Source of the DNA: Gamsiella multidivaricata
Lineage: Eukaryota; Mortierellomycota; Mortierellomycetes; Mortierellales; Mortierellaceae
Assembly: GCF_025024155.1 (NCBI RefSeq)
Contig: NW_026251719.1
Location: forward strand, 248,001-312,000
Direction: 5' to 3'
Length of the DNA stretch: 64,000 nt
The notes under the pieces were generated by a model. That model ran no database searches, was not told the DNA's origin, and saw only the letters and a list, made by a program, of their open reading frames with translations. The translations under genes were made by a program, and so were the position numbers. Below are positions 61,901-64,000 of this stretch, in pieces; position 1 is the first letter of the stretch, and each line of letters starts with the position of its first letter.

Positions 61901-64000
61901 ATGGGCGCCGCTCACTCCTCTTCGCGCTCTGGTACCGCACACGGCAACCACAGCTATAGCGCATTCAGCTCGTCTCATAAGGGACGCCGCTCCCTCTCCA
62001 AAGACAATCTCCACAATCATCGCTGCAACACACAGCTCCACTATCCCATCCCCAACAACAGCGGCAGTGCTCTCCACCACAACAACTACCTTCAACCGCC
62101 TTCCTCGCCCGCATACAAATGTCACGGCCGTTCTCAACACAGCAAAAACCATGCACCACACCATGGTTCATATTCTCCACCATCGAGCCATACTTCACAC
62201 TCATCCTCGTTGCAGAAGGCATTTGGTCGACGGAGATCATCGAACCAGACGGTCGAATCACTACCCTCGAGTCTGGGCTCAAATGTTACTTCGTCGTATT
62301 CTGGAGAGAGTAGCGCAGGAGGACCTTTCGAGGAGCGCGAATTCCGATGGCTGCATGGCCGGCGGTACCATAACACGGATAGCCTGTACATGTTGCCGAA
62401 CGACACTGAGGAGATTGATAGGTAAGGCACTGAGCGTTTATTTGGCGTTTTGAATCGGGAAGAGGGAATCGGGTGCCGAGGGGGTGGATCGGCGACCTGT
62501 GATTCGTCACTGTTCTCGGATAGATAGACAAGTGGGTACGTTTTGAAATTGGTGGAATCTTAGTCCTCTCCATCCACGACCGCACCATGAATCTCTCGAC
62601 CGCCAGGCCGATTGCCCTGGTATCGCCACCACAACGAACCACACAAAGACCTCCTCCCCCTTCGATCGACATCTTGCTGCATTCGGACCCACTTTCGGGG
62701 GGGGCGGAAGCGGACTCTGTTCCTAAAAACAAAATACAGTTTAATACAACTCCACCAAACCGGAACAGGGGCCAAAGCCAAAAAAAATACAAGTTGCTGT
62801 TCATGTTTATGTCCAGCAATGGCACAGAGAGCATTAAGAGCCAATGTTGGGAAGAGGAGGGCTCAGGGGGCGACCTTGCATCGATCCACATTATCTCTTC
62901 GGACAAATGTTCGAGATAATGGAAATATCTCTCATGGTTGGGATTAGCGTCAGCAAACAATACCAAATGTATCTGTGTTCTAATCTGCTCTCTCAACTCC
63001 TATTGGAACGATCTTTATTATCATTTCATCGTTAGATTGCATCTGCAGCACTACATCTTCAAGATGCTCATGGGCAACAAGAACATTCATGTGCCCTTTC
63101 CCAAGGAGAACGGCCGCATCATCGACCTCGGCTGTGGCCCTGCCACCTGGACCATGGTATGTTATTCTCTCACTCTATCTCTCCATCCTCCGACCTTTCC
63201 ACTTTTTTTTTTCCACCCCTTGGGCACGACATCATGATATCAACGTCGACTCATGCGAGCATTTGACCTTGTACAACACTCTCGGAAGCAAATCCGACCT
63301 ACCCTCGTTTTATTTTTTATTTTTTTATTGGCTCTACATGTGGATGGGTATGCATGCATTTATTGCTTGCACGTCCCCGGGAGCGTCCTTGGGAAACAAG
63401 AACGTGTCGTCCATCTGTTTGTTTGCGTGTTTGCATTTTTTCGAATCGACCACTGGTTTTGCCTATCTCTTTATCCTGGCGATCATGCTTTTCATGCATA
63501 CACATCATGACCCATTTGCGCTCGTACATGGTACCACTGCCAATGCACTTTTTCACGCAATAATACGTTATGACTCGCACACACGAGCAAAAATGGCGGG
63601 GTACATTCGTAAAAGGCATTTACTCCTTGAGGGGGTTTTTTGGAGGGGGCTCATGTCCTCCCCTCCCCTTTTCAACTCTTCTGGCCCATGCGTATGCAGG
63701 CAGTTCCTCCTTATTTTTTCTTTCTTTTAATGATCTCATGCCCATATGGGCGAGTGTTTGGAATGTTCTAAAACATTATTCGCCCTGTGAAAAAAAAAAA
63801 AAAAAAAAAAAACACTTGCCATCATGTGCTAACGCGCTTCGTTTTCTCTATGTTTCTATTCTTCCTCCTTTAGGACATGGCCACTGAGCTGACATCGGTT
63901 AACTTTATTGGGGTGGACATCTCACCGATCTTCCCTACGGCAATCCATCCTCGAAACTGCTCTTTTTACCGCGAGAACATCCTCCGCGGAATCTCCCAGC
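61901..64000 (+). CDS. LaeA-like SAM-dependent methyltransferase, 3' end outside the window
   Basis: Three exons are visible: 61901–62421, 63036–63156 and 63874 to beyond the end. Joins are in phase (donors GTAAGG and GTATGT, acceptors GTTAG and TTTAG). The N-terminal 150 residues are Ser/His-rich and disordered. Next comes a block typical of the fungal LaeA-like family (EFRWLHGRRYHNTDSLYMLPND, then EIDRLHLQHYIFKM), then SAM-binding motif I (GRIIDLGCGPATWTM) and ELTSVNFIGVDISPIFP. Family members methylate proteins or other targets; some control secondary metabolism, but most are uncharacterised. The start MGAAHSSSRSG fits the N-myristoylation pattern (Gly2, Ser6), suggesting membrane attachment rather than the nucleus. 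Introns of 614 and 717 nt are much longer than others in the window; the second holds a 23-nt A run. Confidence 0.88.

Noticed and set aside
62286..62996. A 236-residue minus-strand open frame over the methyltransferase first intron
   Set aside because: It overlaps the methyltransferase exon 1 end and a clear intron, has no recognisable motif, and its composition follows from the opposite-strand sequence.

Overview
The window looks like nuclear chromosomal DNA of a filamentous early-diverging fungus, most likely Mortierellomycota/Mucoromycota. The reasons are spliceosomal genes on both strands with short GT–AG introns (mostly 60–150 nt), Ser/Gln-rich regulators, a fungal-type F-box protein, a LaeA-like methyltransferase, and many A/T homopolymer runs of 20–35 nt in introns and spacers. 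The phylum call is an inference from gene content and style. There are no bacterial-type operons, rRNA genes or CRISPR arrays, and I recognised no tRNA gene by eye.

Layout, left to right. 0–9 kb: the 5' end of an unknown gene (−), 5-aminolevulinate synthase (+), an unknown 311-aa protein (−), an unknown Ser-rich protein (+) and an orphan seven-helix membrane protein (−). 9–20 kb: a long spacer, a large disordered regulator with a zinc-ribbon-like motif (−), and another long spacer. 20–27 kb: an unknown 328-aa protein (+), then a divergent pair made of the structure-specific nuclease SLX1 (−) and an E2 ubiquitin-conjugating enzyme with a UBA domain (+, UBC1/UBE2K type). 27–37 kb: a long repeat-rich upstream region and a 1362-aa polyQ/IPT/ankyrin regulator of the Spt23/Mga2 type, then an Mcp1-like mitochondrial membrane protein. 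37–50 kb: a FAM50/XAP5 protein, the urease accessory protein UreF, the ribosome-assembly factor MRT4 (−), a 599-bp pogo-like inverted-repeat element, an F-box protein and xanthine dehydrogenase. 50–64 kb: a Tim17-family-like protein, a 17-exon RIF1 homologue, a 3.7-kb gene-free stretch, and a LaeA-like methyltransferase that runs off the right end.

Most genes are unrelated housekeeping loci. Two loose functional themes are visible: genome maintenance (SLX1, RIF1) and purine nitrogen use (xanthine dehydrogenase upstream of urea, UreF for urease activation). Exon joins were worked out by eye from splice signals and reading phase. Joins that could not be closed are stated in the entries.

I did not find a convincing new multi-gene system. 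The most notable items are two consecutive 12-nt microexons in the E2 gene, a short pogo-type element with near-perfect 61-bp inverted repeats and a shrunken transposase-like ORF, paired PP1-docking motifs at the N-terminus of RIF1, an Spt23/Mga2-like factor with no membrane anchor, a SUMO-interaction-like motif on SLX1, and a regulator whose zinc-ribbon is interrupted by an in-frame intron.
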